From positions 1 to 64,000 of the forward strand of contig DAYVGO010000005.1 of the NCBI GenBank assembly GCA_045399315.1: a stretch of 64,000 nt of DNA. Reading direction: 5' to 3'. Every line of letters begins with the position of its first letter. Position 1 is the stretch's first letter. The position numbers and the translations under genes are program-made. The DNA comes from Arsenophonus sp045399315. GTDB taxonomy: Bacteria; Pseudomonadota; Gammaproteobacteria; Enterobacterales; Enterobacteriaceae. Shown piece by piece: positions 48,510 through 58,236 of this stretch. The notes beneath the pieces were generated by a model. The model did not search any database. It saw nothing but the letters and a program-made list of their open reading frames with translations, and was not told where the DNA came from.

Positions 48510-50321
48510 TTAATTTAACCACTTTAGCAGTCCCATAGATCTGGGTTTTTCTTGATTATTTGCTTGTGTTATTCGTTCTTGTATTAAAGCTAACAGATGT
48601 AAATTATTTGTATCTTGTTGTTGTTTATAATAAGCGTGTTTGGTTAACATTGAAATTGCTTTAGAAACGTGATCAACAGGCCAAATATGAAATACCTCTG
48701 ATTTGACTGCCGCAATAAGATCGGCTTTTAAGCATAAATGACGAATATTTGCTGTAGGGATAATAACTCCCTGTTGACCAGTTAATTTACGTTGGAAACA
48801 AACATCAAAAAAGCTTTCAATTTTTTCGTTGATACTACCGATTGGCTGTACATAACCGAATTGATCTACTGCGCCGGTAACAGCAATTTGCTGATCGATA
48901 GGCTTAAGAGAAAGTGCACTGATTAAGGCACAAAGTTCAGCTAATGAAGCACTATCACCATCAACTTCATTGTAAGACTGTTCAAACACAATTGAGGCAG
49001 AAAATGGTTGTGGTTGCTCGAGTTTTAATTCGTAATTGAGATAGGCTTGCATAATCATCATGCCTTTAGCATGAATATTGTTACCCAATTCAGCTTTACG
49101 TTCTACATCTATAAACTCACCATCACCAAAATGAACAACACAAGTAATACGTGATGGTGCTCCAATAACTTCTGGATGACCTGGATATTGCATAACAATT
49201 AAGCCGTTGATTTGGCCAATCATTTCGCCTTCAGTTTTAATAAAAATCTGTTTTTGCAGAATATCATCAAGGTTGCGTTTAGCTAGGTAACCGTGTTGCC
49301 ATTGGCGCTGTTGCATTGCGCTTTGGAAAGATAATGCAGTGAGCTGATTGTCTTGTTGAAATTGATTTGCTTCAGATAAACAACGAATTAACCATATTCT
49401 ATCTAATGGTAGGGTAGATTTATCTTCCGTATATCGAATTGCTTGCGTAATGAAGGTTGGCCACGCATCAGTCGTTAACACGGGAAATTGGCAATCGGTA
49501 ATAATTTGTTTGACAAATTGCATCCAGAGAGATAATTGACCGCTGTGTTCAAAATCCAACTCAAATTCATATTCACCATATATTGCTTCAGAATAAAGTT
49601 CTGGTTCTTTTGCTTCAAGTTCCTCTAGGCTAACATGATTGCCAACCAATATAAGTTTAATATCAAGTGGCATTGAATCAATTGGATAGGGTAAGAATTG
49701 ATTATTATTGGTTGGAAGCCAATCGAAACGTTTTTGCACTACCATCTGTTTGAGTCGTTGCCACATCAATGGTTGTGCTAGTAGTGTATGAACAGAAAGG
49801 AGTAATACACCACCATTAACTTTATGTAATAGTCCAGGCTCTAAGTGAACCTTATTTTGATGTTGATGGACACTACCAAATAATTGCGGCATTTCTATCC
49901 AATTACAGAAGTAGACTGAATGAGTAGCAGTAAATGTTCCTTGTGAGCCTGTTTGCCACTGGAATCTTCCATTTGATTGTTGGTAACCACCATTAATAGC
50001 TATTGGCGGAGAAATAATATTTTTAACACATTTTGCTAACTCAGATAAGTAGTTATTGCATTCTAACGCCCTAATGACAGCAAAAGGAGAATATATTGCT
50101 GTTGATAAAAACTGTTCGAGACTATTATATAATCTCGGCTGAATGAGGGGAAGGGTGGCACCATCTAATTTATCAGCAGAAGCAAAAAGATTACGATAAG
50201 GTTCATAATCCGGTGCTAAATTTTGCCATATCAATTCGTTACTAATCACGCTATTTTTCAACTTATAATTTAAATAAAAAGTTTGTAAATTATCCTTACT
50301 ATCCTGATTAAATACAAGCAA
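48510..50321 (-). CDS. lonH: Lon-like peptidase LonH (YcbZ)
   Basis: Lon-family (S16) protease-like protein with a degenerate AAA region. It has 603 residues (E. coli 586). The C-terminal protease domain shows the catalytic Ser in NEVDGDSASLAELCAL and the Lys in IGSINEKIESFFDVC, with GAVDQFGYVQPIG between them. Typical Walker A is not seen. Location between fabA and matP matches E. coli. Substrates are not established. Confidence 0.92.
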   Translation of the reverse strand: MLVFNQDSKDNLQTFYLNYKLKNSVISNELIWQNLAPDYEPYRNLFASADKLDGATLPLIQPRLYNSLEQFLSTAIYSPFAVIRALECNNYLSELAKCVKNIISPPIAINGGYQQSNGRFQWQTGSQGTFTATHSVYFCNWIEMPQLFGSVHQHQNKVHLEPGLLHKVNGGVLLLSVHTLLAQPLMWQRLKQMVVQKRFDWLPTNNNQFLPYPIDSMPLDIKLILVGNHVSLEELEAKEPELYSEAIYGEYEFELDFEHSGQLSLWMQFVKQIITDCQFPVLTTDAWPTFITQAIRYTEDKSTLPLDRIWLIRCLSEANQFQQDNQLTALSFQSAMQQRQWQHGYLAKRNLDDILQKQIFIKTEGEMIGQINGLIVMQYPGHPEVIGAPSRITCVVHFGDGEFIDVERKAELGNNIHAKGMMIMQAYLNYELKLEQPQPFSASIVFEQSYNEVDGDSASLAELCALISALSLKPIDQQIAVTGAVDQFGYVQPIGSINEKIESFFDVCFQRKLTGQQGVIIPTANIRHLCLKADLIAAVKSEVFHIWPVDHVSKAISMLTKHAYYKQQQDTNNLHLLALIQERITQANNQEKPRSMGLLKWLN

Positions 50322-50754
50322 GATAGAAGATATGTTAGAAATATGCTATTGTTTTTAGAGAAATAGTGTATATTTTGCTGGGAAAACAGAATATTCGTTT
50401 CCAGCATTATAAAATTTTTATGATGAAGTCATTATATTAACGTTTGTTTTAATTTCTGCCATTATTAATTTTATATATTTTAAATATAATTTTATTTTAT
50501 TCATAAATTGTAGAAATAAGTACAATAGGAAAATGATAAAGACTAAATCAATACAATTTTATGATACATAATATTTGTATCCTATGGTTAGCATCCATTT
50601 ATTTAACTAATGACTAAAGCTCAACAATCACCAGTACAATAGATGCAAACAATAATTTCGATTGATGGCATAGCAAATTGTTAATCTATAAATGTTAATA
50701 ATTATATTTTAATGTTGTTATCATTACATAAGTTACGTTGTCATAGAGATGATT
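50322..50754. other. Divergent region lonH/matP
   Basis: About 430 bases, very AT-rich, with no coding frame or clear motif. It must hold promoters for both lonH and matP. Confidence 0.5.
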
Positions 50755-51204
50755 ATGAAATATCAACAGCTTGAGAATCTTGAATGTGGGTGGAAATGGG
50801 ATTACCTAGTTAAAAAGTATCGAAATGGCGAGAAAATCACTAAATATATCGAAAAAAGTGCCGCTCAGGATGCCATTGAGCAACTGTTGAGATTGGAAAA
50901 TACCCCAACAAAAGTGATAAGCTGGATAAAAAACCATATGTCGCCAGATCTATCCAATCGCATGAAGCAAACTATTAGAGCTCGTCGGAAGCGTCATTTC
51001 AATGCTGAATATCAGCACTCCTGTAAAAAATCTATCGATTTAGACTTTCTTGTATGGCAAAGGTTATCTATTTTAGCAAGAAAACAAGGTTGTACATTGT
51101 CTGAAGCTATTGTCAATCTGATAGAAGATGCAGAGCGAAAAGAGCTGTATGCTAACCAAATGTCGACATTTAAGCAGGATTTGCAAAATATTCTTGGCGA
51201 CTAA
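50755..51204 (+). CDS. matP: Macrodomain Ter protein MatP
   Basis: Binds matS sites to organise the terminus macrodomain and keep MukBEF away from it in E. coli. The ATG at 50755 (MKYQQLENLECGWKW) gives 149 residues; an in-frame ATG at 50749 adds two. The DNA-binding core RMKQTIRARRKRHFNAEYQH and the ribbon-helix-helix segment SIDLDFLVWQRLSILA are well kept, with the C-terminal coiled coil AERKELYANQMSTFKQDL. Its partner MukBEF is encoded at 17969-24421. Confidence 0.96.
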   Translation: MKYQQLENLECGWKWDYLVKKYRNGEKITKYIEKSAAQDAIEQLLRLENTPTKVISWIKNHMSPDLSNRMKQTIRARRKRHFNAEYQHSCKKSIDLDFLVWQRLSILARKQGCTLSEAIVNLIEDAERKELYANQMSTFKQDLQNILGD

Positions 51205-51269
51205 AATAAAAGTTTAATTTTATATGAATCACTTATTAGTGACTGTAGCGATAAGTTTTTAAACCAAAA

Positions 51270-51295
51270 AAATAACCCTAAAAGAAGGGTTATTT
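51270..51295. terminator. Terminator between convergent matP and ompA
   Basis: Nine-base arms (AAATAACCC) around an eight-base loop, with A and T runs on both sides, so it can serve both matP and ompA. Confidence 0.82.
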
Positions 51296-51326
51296 TATTT
51301 GAAATAGATAATTTCTTGTGGAGATA

Positions 51327-52382
51327 CTATGGTTGTGGAGTTACCTCTGTAGTACCTTGGATCTCAATCTCAACACGGCGATCTGGCGCTAAGCAATTGA
51401 TTAGTGAAGCACGAGGTTTAACATTATTACAAGTACTACCGGTTACTGGATTTGCTTCCCCACGACCTTGTGAACTAATCACATTCGCAGGTATACCTTT
51501 AGAAACCATGTAGCTCATAACTTCATGTGCACGTTTCTGAGATAAAGACTGGTTGTAGGCTTTTTTACCCAGGCGGTCGGTATAGCCAAGTACGACAACA
51601 CGACCTTGAGTTGGATCAAGATTGGTTAGCTCACTATACAACTTATCAAGTTCAGCTTTACCGGCTGGTTTTAGAGTATGCTTATCAAACTCAAATAAAA
51701 CGTCAGAACGCAAAGTAAAACGTTTGTTTTCTATTGGTGCTGGTGTAGGTGCGGTTACAATAACAGGAGCTGCTTCTTGATTGAAGCGATATGCAACACC
51801 AATGCTCAACATTCCATTATCTGGACGAACGGATAATGAATCTTTATCGCCAATATAGCTAACCCATTGATAATCTAAACGAGTTGCCCACTCTGGCGTA
51901 ATAACATATTCAAGACCTAGCGCATAAACTGGAGAAACACCAGTATCATGCTCTTTAAAAGAAGGTTGACCATCTACGTTTGTTTTTGCGTTAGTACGCC
52001 ATACCATACCACCAAGACGAGTATAAACATCTAATTCGTCTGTGATCGGATAGCTTAGACGAGCGGTTAATTGAACACCCATCGATTTCAGGCTACCGTT
52101 ATTTGGATGACCAGAATATCTCATTCTACCAAACCAATCATAACCTAATTCGAAACCAAGATATTGGTTATGTTGGTAACCAAGATATGCACCAGCGCCT
52201 AGTTGATCGCGTTTAGTTTTGCCACTTCCAACGGTTTCATCATAAGGATGAAAGCCTGTATTTTCAAAGTGTGACCAACCTAATTTAGCACCGGTATACC
52301 AAGTATTGTCTTTGGGTGCTGCCTGGGCTGCAGTTGCGAAAGCTGCCACTGCCACTGCTACTGCGATAGCTATCTTTTTCAT
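51327..52382 (-). CDS. ompA: Outer membrane protein A
   Basis: Abundant eight-strand barrel with a periplasmic peptidoglycan-binding domain. The ATG at 52382 (MKKIAIAVAVAVAAFA) begins a signal peptide cut after QAA, then APKDNTWYTGAKLGWS as in E. coli. The barrel covers mature residues 1-170, a Pro-rich hinge follows (APTPAP), and the OmpA-like domain shows VLGYTDRLGKKAYNQ with Asp and Arg for diaminopimelate binding. It is 351 residues; E. coli has 346. Upstream in-frame starts at 52400 are rejected. Highly conserved leader. Confidence 0.97.
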   Translation of the reverse strand: MKKIAIAVAVAVAAFATAAQAAPKDNTWYTGAKLGWSHFENTGFHPYDETVGSGKTKRDQLGAGAYLGYQHNQYLGFELGYDWFGRMRYSGHPNNGSLKSMGVQLTARLSYPITDELDVYTRLGGMVWRTNAKTNVDGQPSFKEHDTGVSPVYALGLEYVITPEWATRLDYQWVSYIGDKDSLSVRPDNGMLSIGVAYRFNQEAAPVIVTAPTPAPIENKRFTLRSDVLFEFDKHTLKPAGKAELDKLYSELTNLDPTQGRVVVLGYTDRLGKKAYNQSLSQKRAHEVMSYMVSKGIPANVISSQGRGEANPVTGSTCNNVKPRASLINCLAPDRRVEIEIQGTTEVTPQP

Positions 52383-52404
52383 TTTACGCCTCGTTATCAT
52401 CCAA
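52383..52404 (-). promoter_or_regulatory. Conserved ompA ribosome binding region and sRNA target
   Basis: On the minus strand TTGGATGATAACGAGGCG directly precedes AAAATG-like sequence before the start codon. The same bases occupy this position in E. coli ompA as I remember it, where the MicA small RNA pairs over the Shine-Dalgarno. The conservation in a decaying genome suggests MicA-type control is retained. The micA gene itself is not in this window. Confidence 0.65.
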
Positions 52405-52736
52405 TATAGGCATCAGCTTCTTGAGCTTTTTTATAAGCCGTATGGTTTAAAATGCTTGTTAAGTTATTACGCTCTACTATCTTCACCTCTACTTTATTTG
52501 TCTAAGATATCATTCAAATAAAAAGTAGAATTAAAGCACTACCTTAACATTGTAAAGTCTACAACGAACTTTGAAAGTTACAAGTAGAGGGAACATTAAT
52601 CTCATTAACTTTTTAAAGGGTAATCGGTGAATTATAGCTATAATTTATAACCAAATTACCGTGATTAAGTAATTAACCAAATGATTTATATTATTTTTTT
52701 TTGTTTTTGTCTATTGTGGTTTACAATCCATTAAGC
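52405..52736. other. ompA upstream region and sulA-ompA spacer
   Basis: About 330 bases. The part nearest ompA is its long leader; TTTACA followed by a TTTAAT-like box (roughly 52535-52565, minus strand) could be the promoter. The rest is AT-rich and empty. Confidence 0.45.
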
Positions 52737-52758
52737 AGATTAGGAATAATCCTAATCT
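52737..52758 (-). terminator. Terminator after sulA
   Basis: Perfect nine-base arms (AGATTAGGA) around an ATAA loop, three bases past the sulA stop. The following tail has few T residues, so strength is uncertain. Confidence 0.65.
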
Positions 52759-52761
52759 AGA

Positions 52762-53274
52762 CTAGTGATAATAGTTAGAATGAATTTTTAGCTGATTAGA
52801 ATGTACCCGATAGCAGTTTGTATTTTCAGGCCGCATTAGAAAGCCAATGGTGTTTCCCAACTGTGCCGCTTGTTCTAAATGTTGTATACATGATTCTGAT
52901 AAAGGAGGTAACCATCCTAAGACAATGCTACAGTTGCCGCTAGCTAATGCTTTTTTCATAGCAATGACGCTCATTTCTGGGCTTAGTGAATTTATTTGTA
53001 TTATTTTATTTAATGGCAACTCTGAATTGATTAACCAATTGCGACTTAGCTTTCGATTAGGATTTAACCATAATAGCCAACGAGATTCGTCACTCAGGCG
53101 GTGTAATAGTGATGTAAGAAGTATTTCAACCATAGGATTTTTTTCATTATATATCCATTCATTAACTATGCCATTTAGATAAGCTGGCGAATTATTATTT
53201 GTAACTAGTAATTTTTGAACATTATTGTGTTGATTTTCTGTTTTTAGTGGATAATTCCAGGTGTTGATATTCAT
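52762..53274 (-). CDS. sulA: SOS cell division inhibitor SulA
   Basis: Binds FtsZ and blocks division during the SOS response. The ATG at 53274 (MNINTWN) is preceded by AGAGG; the ATG at 53307 adds 11 residues without support. It has 170 residues. Conserved features are SRWLLWLNPNRKLSRNWL, IQINSLSPEMSVIAMKKAL and GFLMRP, plus the C-terminal LKIHSNYYH. A complete LexA box is not found in the 150 bases upstream; only a CTGTATTTA half-site overlaps the ribosome binding site (about 53284-53292). Confidence 0.92.
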   Translation of the reverse strand: MNINTWNYPLKTENQHNNVQKLLVTNNNSPAYLNGIVNEWIYNEKNPMVEILLTSLLHRLSDESRWLLWLNPNRKLSRNWLINSELPLNKIIQINSLSPEMSVIAMKKALASGNCSIVLGWLPPLSESCIQHLEQAAQLGNTIGFLMRPENTNCYRVHSNQLKIHSNYYH

Positions 53275-53777
53275 ATTAACCTCTAAATACAGTAATTGTA
53301 TATTCATATAATATCAAGCTAATTTTTACAAAGCGCTTCTCAAAAAATTAACTTTTCTGCTTAATTGAACATTTAATTGTTGCAGTCTGAGTAAGATTGC
53401 GTATTTTTTATTCTGCCTGTTGAATAGAATATTCCTATTAATTATTAATAAGTTATGAAGATGTATTATAAGTTTTAGCTATTATAAACATTAAAAATAA
53501 TGGCAAACTACTAAGTTATTTTTAGGTGATTGTTAAGCTATTTATTTAGCTATTATATTACAAATAAATAACCATATTTAATTTAATATTAAACGTGGTG
53601 CAAGAATTTTCTTGTTGCCTGTAGTATATCAAGCTCGGTAATAACAGAGGGAGTTTTTATAGTGAGATTATTAACTTAATAAGTTTTGCTGACATTTTAG
53701 CTTAAAATAATATGGAGAAGCACAAAGATATTAGATTTGTGGACGTTTACATGGAGAGTGGTAATTATACTTTTAGT
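53275..53777. other. AT-rich spacer sulA-sxy
   Basis: About 500 bases without a gene. No CRP site, RNA gene or repeat stands out. The first codons of sxy expected at the right end cannot be found. Confidence 0.5.
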
Positions 53778-53792
53778 TGATTCTCATTTTTC

Positions 53793-54350
53793 TTGTTTGC
53801 AGAGCTTAATGGAAAATTATGGCCATATCATATCAAAGAAGAACCACACTTTGGTGATTATTGTATTCTAGTCAATCATGTCATCATTAGGAAGGTATTG
53901 GACGGAGAGTTTTATCTGCGAGGTCGTTTGTTTGCTGAACTTCAATTTGAAGTGTCAGGATTGCAGAAGCTTGTTTATACCAAAAAAGATGTTCCGCTCA
54001 TATTAAAGTATTTTCTTATTAATGAAATGCTTTGGAATGGTAATTTACTTTTATCTTATTACATTGATCTTGCTTATGATACAGCCATAGAAGAATTATC
54101 TCAGAAACAGCATTCGCATATTAGGATCAAAGAGTTACCTAATATGAACATGTCTACAGAAAGAGCATTAGGCAAAGTAGGCTATTTAAAAATGTTAGGC
54201 GCTAAAGTTTGTTATTTAAGATTAAGACAGAAGAAAGTCAATCTAAGTATTAAATTGCTATTTGAATTAGCGGGAGCTATCGAAGGCTATCATATTGCAG
54301 TACTTCCTGAGTCAATAAAAATTGAATTAATTAGTTGTACAATAGCCTAA
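53793..54350 (+). CDS. sxy: Competence regulator Sxy/TfoX, unusual or damaged start
   Basis: Sxy works with CRP at CRP-S promoters of competence genes. The frame matches TfoX N- and C-terminal domains: HFGDYCILVNHVIIRKVLDG then DGEFYLRG, KYFLINEMLW, IKELPNMNMSTERALGKVG and LGAKVCYLRLRQKKV. It begins at a TTG (53793) only 16 residues before the first clear similarity. An in-frame TGA lies at 53778, so about ten family N-terminal residues are missing. No good ribosome binding site precedes it. It may be a truncated gene or a pseudogene; comEC is also dead. Confidence 0.7.
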   Translation: MFAELNGKLWPYHIKEEPHFGDYCILVNHVIIRKVLDGEFYLRGRLFAELQFEVSGLQKLVYTKKDVPLILKYFLINEMLWNGNLLLSYYIDLAYDTAIEELSQKQHSHIRIKELPNMNMSTERALGKVGYLKMLGAKVCYLRLRQKKVNLSIKLLFELAGAIEGYHIAVLPESIKIELISCTIA

Positions 54351-54361
54351 CGTGAAGAAAT

Positions 54362-54400
54362 AGACTAAAAAAACAGTTTGATGGTTTGTTTTTATAGTCA
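54362..54400. terminator. AT-rich hairpin between sxy and yccS remnant
   Basis: Imperfect long arms beginning GACTAAAAAAACA and ending TTTTTATAGTC flank a loop of about nine bases, right after the sxy stop. A terminator is plausible because both sides are A- or T-rich. Confidence 0.5.
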
Positions 54401-54437
54401 GTTTTACGTTTTAAAAGAATTTGTAATTATAATTATT

Positions 54438-56392
54438 TCAGTTTGGCGCTTGTTGGTTAATAAAAGCAACTAGTAATGTGATTTCTAGCAGTAAGTAAAT
54501 TAACAATAATAATTGCTCAACAACCAGTTGTTCTTTACTATTTTCGCCTAATTGTAATGTTTGTAAGAATTAACTTAATGAATTTTATAATTTTTTTACT
54601 GCTTGGTTATTTAATAAGGCAAAATTCAACGCTGATTCAATATAGTCAATTAAATTGTCTAGAAATATAAAATAGTTGGATTGTTAAGTTATTTGCGATG
54701 TGCTCCCAAGGTAGAAATATAACTCAACATGGTATGATTAAGGCATAGTAATCTAAAAATTTTTTATTCAGGAATATTGTTCGTTTTAGCTCTTGCAAGC
54801 ATATCGGACAGTACAGAAACAAGTTCTGCGTCATTAATATGCGTATCACGACGGGCGATACGATAATCGACACTATTATCTCTACCATGATGATATTGAA
54901 GTAGGATAGCGGCAAGATAACGACAAGGTAGCTTGGACATATTGGCTAGAGCGGAAGGTAAAGAAAAGAACACCACAAATAATAATGAGTAATAGTTGTC
55001 CTGCTATAGATGGCACAAAATAGAGAAGTGGTAACCAATTAGAACAGCGGCAATAGTGCTAATAATACGCAATATCAAGCAATTTTTAGTTGCTATATAA
55101 TTTGGTTGGCATACAAATAAACTTGTTAGCAATATCTAATAACCTTGTGGTATATCAAACAGTTGAACAATAATATAACCGCTACACAATACGACTGACA
55201 TTCTGATCGCATTACGAAACAGGATTGAGTTAAGTGTTAAGTTGCTGGTAATTGTATGCCAAAAATCTCTGATGCTAGATAATGAATTATCAGAGAGCTG
55301 TGTTTCAGCTAATGATTGATTAGATGAAATTTCTATTTGCTCGACAGCAATATTATTAAGTTGAGTGTCTATTTCTTTGAGATTCACTAATACGCTATAA
55401 AGTGTTTTTGTTTGTTTATTGTCAGAATATTGTTGTGTAAGGTGTCGCAACGAATTTTCCAAATTAGCAAATGCTGCTTTAAATTTTGCATTATGCTGAT
55501 ATATGCTATGAGTTAAAATGGAGTGGGTAACCAGTTGGTATGCTTCAGTTTGCATTGATAGTAGTTTTTGAAAGCGAAAAAGAATATCACTATGAGGAAA
55601 ATTCTCACTTAAGTTTTTTTTATGTTGATGAACTTGCTCGTTCATGGATATCTTGGACAATAAAATAGTAATGGAGACTATTACTAGTTCCTGATTGGTT
55701 TTTATTACTTTTTAACCGACTTAGCAATGTTACTTTCATTTGATTCATTGTATTGATTAGTTAGCTATTGGCCATAGCAAGATCAAAAATTGCTTGTTGA
55801 TAATTTTCTTCAATGTCTGGGTTAAATAAATTTGCTTTATTATCTAGATAGAAAGCTGTTGGTAACACCGGGCTAATTTATTATGTAAGTACTGAATGGG
55901 AAGAAAAATATGACTGATAAGGGTTAATGAGTAGTACCAACTATCGCCAATAAGTAAAAGTATGGGTTGTTGATACCAAATTGCAAAAATAGGAACGCCA
56001 AGTATAGTATAGATTGCTACAAGAAGGGCGCCAAAAGCAATTGTACCATAGGGTAAACCCAGAATGCCTAATAATGTAAAACTAAAAGCAGATAACACTA
56101 GTCCAATAAAAAATAACCATGGGTAGGGAAACAGCAATTCAACAGTGACAGAGGGAATCAGGAATGACAGTAATGTGATGGCAATATTACGAAGTTTATC
56201 AATAAATCGATCATTGGGATCAGTGAGTGCAGCGGTAACTACACCCAAAGTTAAAAGTATGGTTATTTTAAGTTGCTCACCCAAAAGCCAAGGGATTAAT
56301 GCTGTTCCTGTGAGCGCAATGAGTATTCGGATATAATAAAGGAAGTTGCTATTATAAAATACGTAGCGAAAGCCAGAAAGCATAGTGAGCAC
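54438..56392 (-). pseudogene. yccS: yccS pseudogene (FUSC-family inner-membrane protein)
   Basis: YccS is a membrane protein of about 720 residues with fusaric-acid-resistance-like domains; its function is not established. The first 180 codons are intact from 56392 (MLSGFRYVFYNSNFLYYIR, LGVVTAALTDPNDRF, LGLPYGTIAFGALLVAIYT). A break follows, then HQHKKNLSENFPHSDILFRF to ILFRNAIRMSVVLCSGYI, then another break, a missing stretch of membrane helices, RYLAAILLQYHHGRDN and YRIARRDTHINDAELVSVLS, and finally QLVVEQLLLLLIYLLLEI. Several frameshifts and deletions make it dead. Order after sxy is as in E. coli. Confidence 0.92.
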
Positions 56393-56519
56393 AATAACTT
56401 CTAATTTGTAAGAGTACAGGTTAATAATTTAACAGCATCTATAATAACCGATAAGGTTTAGTAAAGAGAAAAAACTTTTCTTGTCATGGCCTAACATATT
56501 TTAGCTAATGTATTCTGTA

Positions 56520-57040
56520 ATGGAATTAAAATTGACACATGTAGGTCAGCGTTTAGCCCAGCATCCTTATAATCGTGTGTGTCTTTTGAATGCCGGTATT
56601 GAAGTGAGTGGTGAAAAATATCAGTACCTCATTCCGTTTAACCAACTGGTTGATATACGTTGTAAACGAGGTATTGTTTGGGGGAGCTTGAATTTGAAGT
56701 ACTAAACAATCAGGTTGTTCATTTTGTCACGTTATTTTTATTTGTAACCTGAGGTAATAAAAAAGCTAATATCCGTTGGCCAAAATTAAAAATTAATTTC
56801 ACACCTATCCAAGCAGCAAAAGGACGCCAGGCCGATTGTGTTATTATACTTGGACTACATCAGGGAATAGATGGTTTTCCGGTATGTGAACCTGAGTCTA
56901 TAATAGAAAAAGTACTATTACCAAAGTTTGATGTTTTAACCAACTTACCAGATAGACGTTTATTATATAACGAATCCACACCGTCAATTTTTGTTGGGCA
57001 GCTGAAAAAATTAGGTGTATCATTCCAGCAAAGACCATAA
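56520..57040 (+). pseudogene. helD: helD pseudogene with large internal deletion (DNA helicase IV)
   Basis: HelD is a UvrD-like 3'-5' helicase of 684 residues in E. coli. Here the N-terminal 70 codons are recognisable from ATG 56520 (MELKLTHVGQRLAQHPYN, YLIPFNQLVDIRCKRG; then ELEFEVLNNQVVHF after a slip). The sequence then jumps to the C-terminal RWPKLKINF, KGRQADCVIILGLHQGIDG and DRRLLYNEST, ending GQLKKLGVSFQQRP. About 470 codons holding the P-loop and most motor motifs are gone. Divergent from yccS, before mgsA, as in E. coli; yccF is missing between. Confidence 0.93.
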
Positions 57041-57152
57041 GTGTTATTTATTATAACTTCGTTATTATTTTAACCGAGTTTTTTCTATTGTTAATTTAAA
57101 ATATGTTTTTAAAAAATATAACTAAAATTTATTAGTTATTACTGCTAAGCAA

Positions 57153-57611
57153 TTAGTTTATGTGGATTTCCAAGCACTGTTGGTAATTAGGGATTTCAAT
57201 TTCTATGTCGTGATCAAAAGTGGGTGATGTGATAATAAAATCAGCACTCACGATATTTGTAGCCACAGGAATATTCCATACGGTAGCGAGACGAAGAAGC
57301 GCTTTTACGTCGGGGTCATGAGGAACTGTATTTAATGGATCCCAAAAAAAGATTAAAATATCGATTTTTTGTTCGGCAATCATCGCACCAAGTTGTTGAT
57401 CTCCTCCCATAGGACCACTAAGCATATTAATAATTTTTAAACCGGTATGCTGGTGGATCAAGCTACCAGTTGTACCAGTGGCAAACAATTTGTGTATTTT
57501 TAGCGTGGAAATATGTTTTTGCACCCAAGTTAGTAACCATAATTTACAGTGATCATGGGCAACAATGGCAATGTTTTTATTTCTTTTCAATCTGCGAATA
57601 ATGGATTCCAT
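57153..57611 (-). CDS. mgsA: Methylglyoxal synthase
   Basis: Converts dihydroxyacetone phosphate to methylglyoxal and phosphate, a bypass that relieves sugar-phosphate stress. It has 152 residues, the E. coli length. The phosphate loop ATGTTGSLIHQHTGL, the active-site SGPMGGDQQLGAMI with catalytic Asp, and the DILIFFWDPLNTVPHDPDVK block are all present. Intact between dead helD and yccU. Confidence 0.97.
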   Translation of the reverse strand: MESIIRRLKRNKNIAIVAHDHCKLWLLTWVQKHISTLKIHKLFATGTTGSLIHQHTGLKIINMLSGPMGGDQQLGAMIAEQKIDILIFFWDPLNTVPHDPDVKALLRLATVWNIPVATNIVSADFIITSPTFDHDIEIEIPNYQQCLEIHIN

Positions 57612-57770
57612 ATTGTTCCTTATATTATTAGATGATTACTAATTTAGTAAGTAAATCACTATACTAATTTTCATTGAGTTAACCCAATAGATTCGATAAG
57701 TCTAGTAGTGCCTCGTTTCGATTTATATCATAGTGTAGGTGATTATTTTTAAATCATGGAGTTGTCATAA

Positions 57771-58183
57771 ATGCTTGAGCATAAACTTACAGTTATTTTA
57801 ACCAAGGTAAAATTTATAGCATTAGTTGGTGCTAGTGATAAAGTTGACCGAGCAAGTTATAAAGTGATGAAATATCTTATAAATCAAGGCCATAATGTGA
57901 TTCCTATTAGTCTAAATCTCGCCGGAGGAGAATTGCTTGGACAAAAAGTTTATGCACATCTGACTGATATTTCATATCTTATTGATATAGTTGATGTTTT
58001 TAGAAATTCAGAGGCAGCATTAGAAATCGCCCAACAGGCAATAGCAATCAATGAAAAGTACTTTGGCTACAATTAGGTGTTATTAATAAAGAAGTTAAGA
58101 AAATAGCTGAGCAAACGGGATTAGAGGTGGTGATGAACGCTTGTCCCAAAATAGAGATACCTCGCTTAGGTTTGGAGAAATAG
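57771..58183 (+). pseudogene. yccU: yccU pseudogene (CoA-binding Rossmann protein), single frameshift
   Basis: YccU is a small CoA_binding-family protein of unknown function, 137 residues in E. coli. The first 97 codons match (IALVGASDKVDRASYKVMKY, VIPISLNLAGGELLGQKVY, DIVDVFRNSEAALEIAQQ). The frame slips by one base near 58056-58061 (AAAAGTA), runs to a stop, and the correct continuation LWLQLGVINKEVKKIAEQTG to PKIEIPRLGLEK is in another frame, ending at 58183. One base explains it all, so it is young, or a sequencing error. yccT is missing. Confidence 0.9.
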
Positions 58184-58236
58184 ATCAAGAAAGATGATTT
58201 GTTAATCATCTCCGTTGATAATATTTTAAAAATTAG

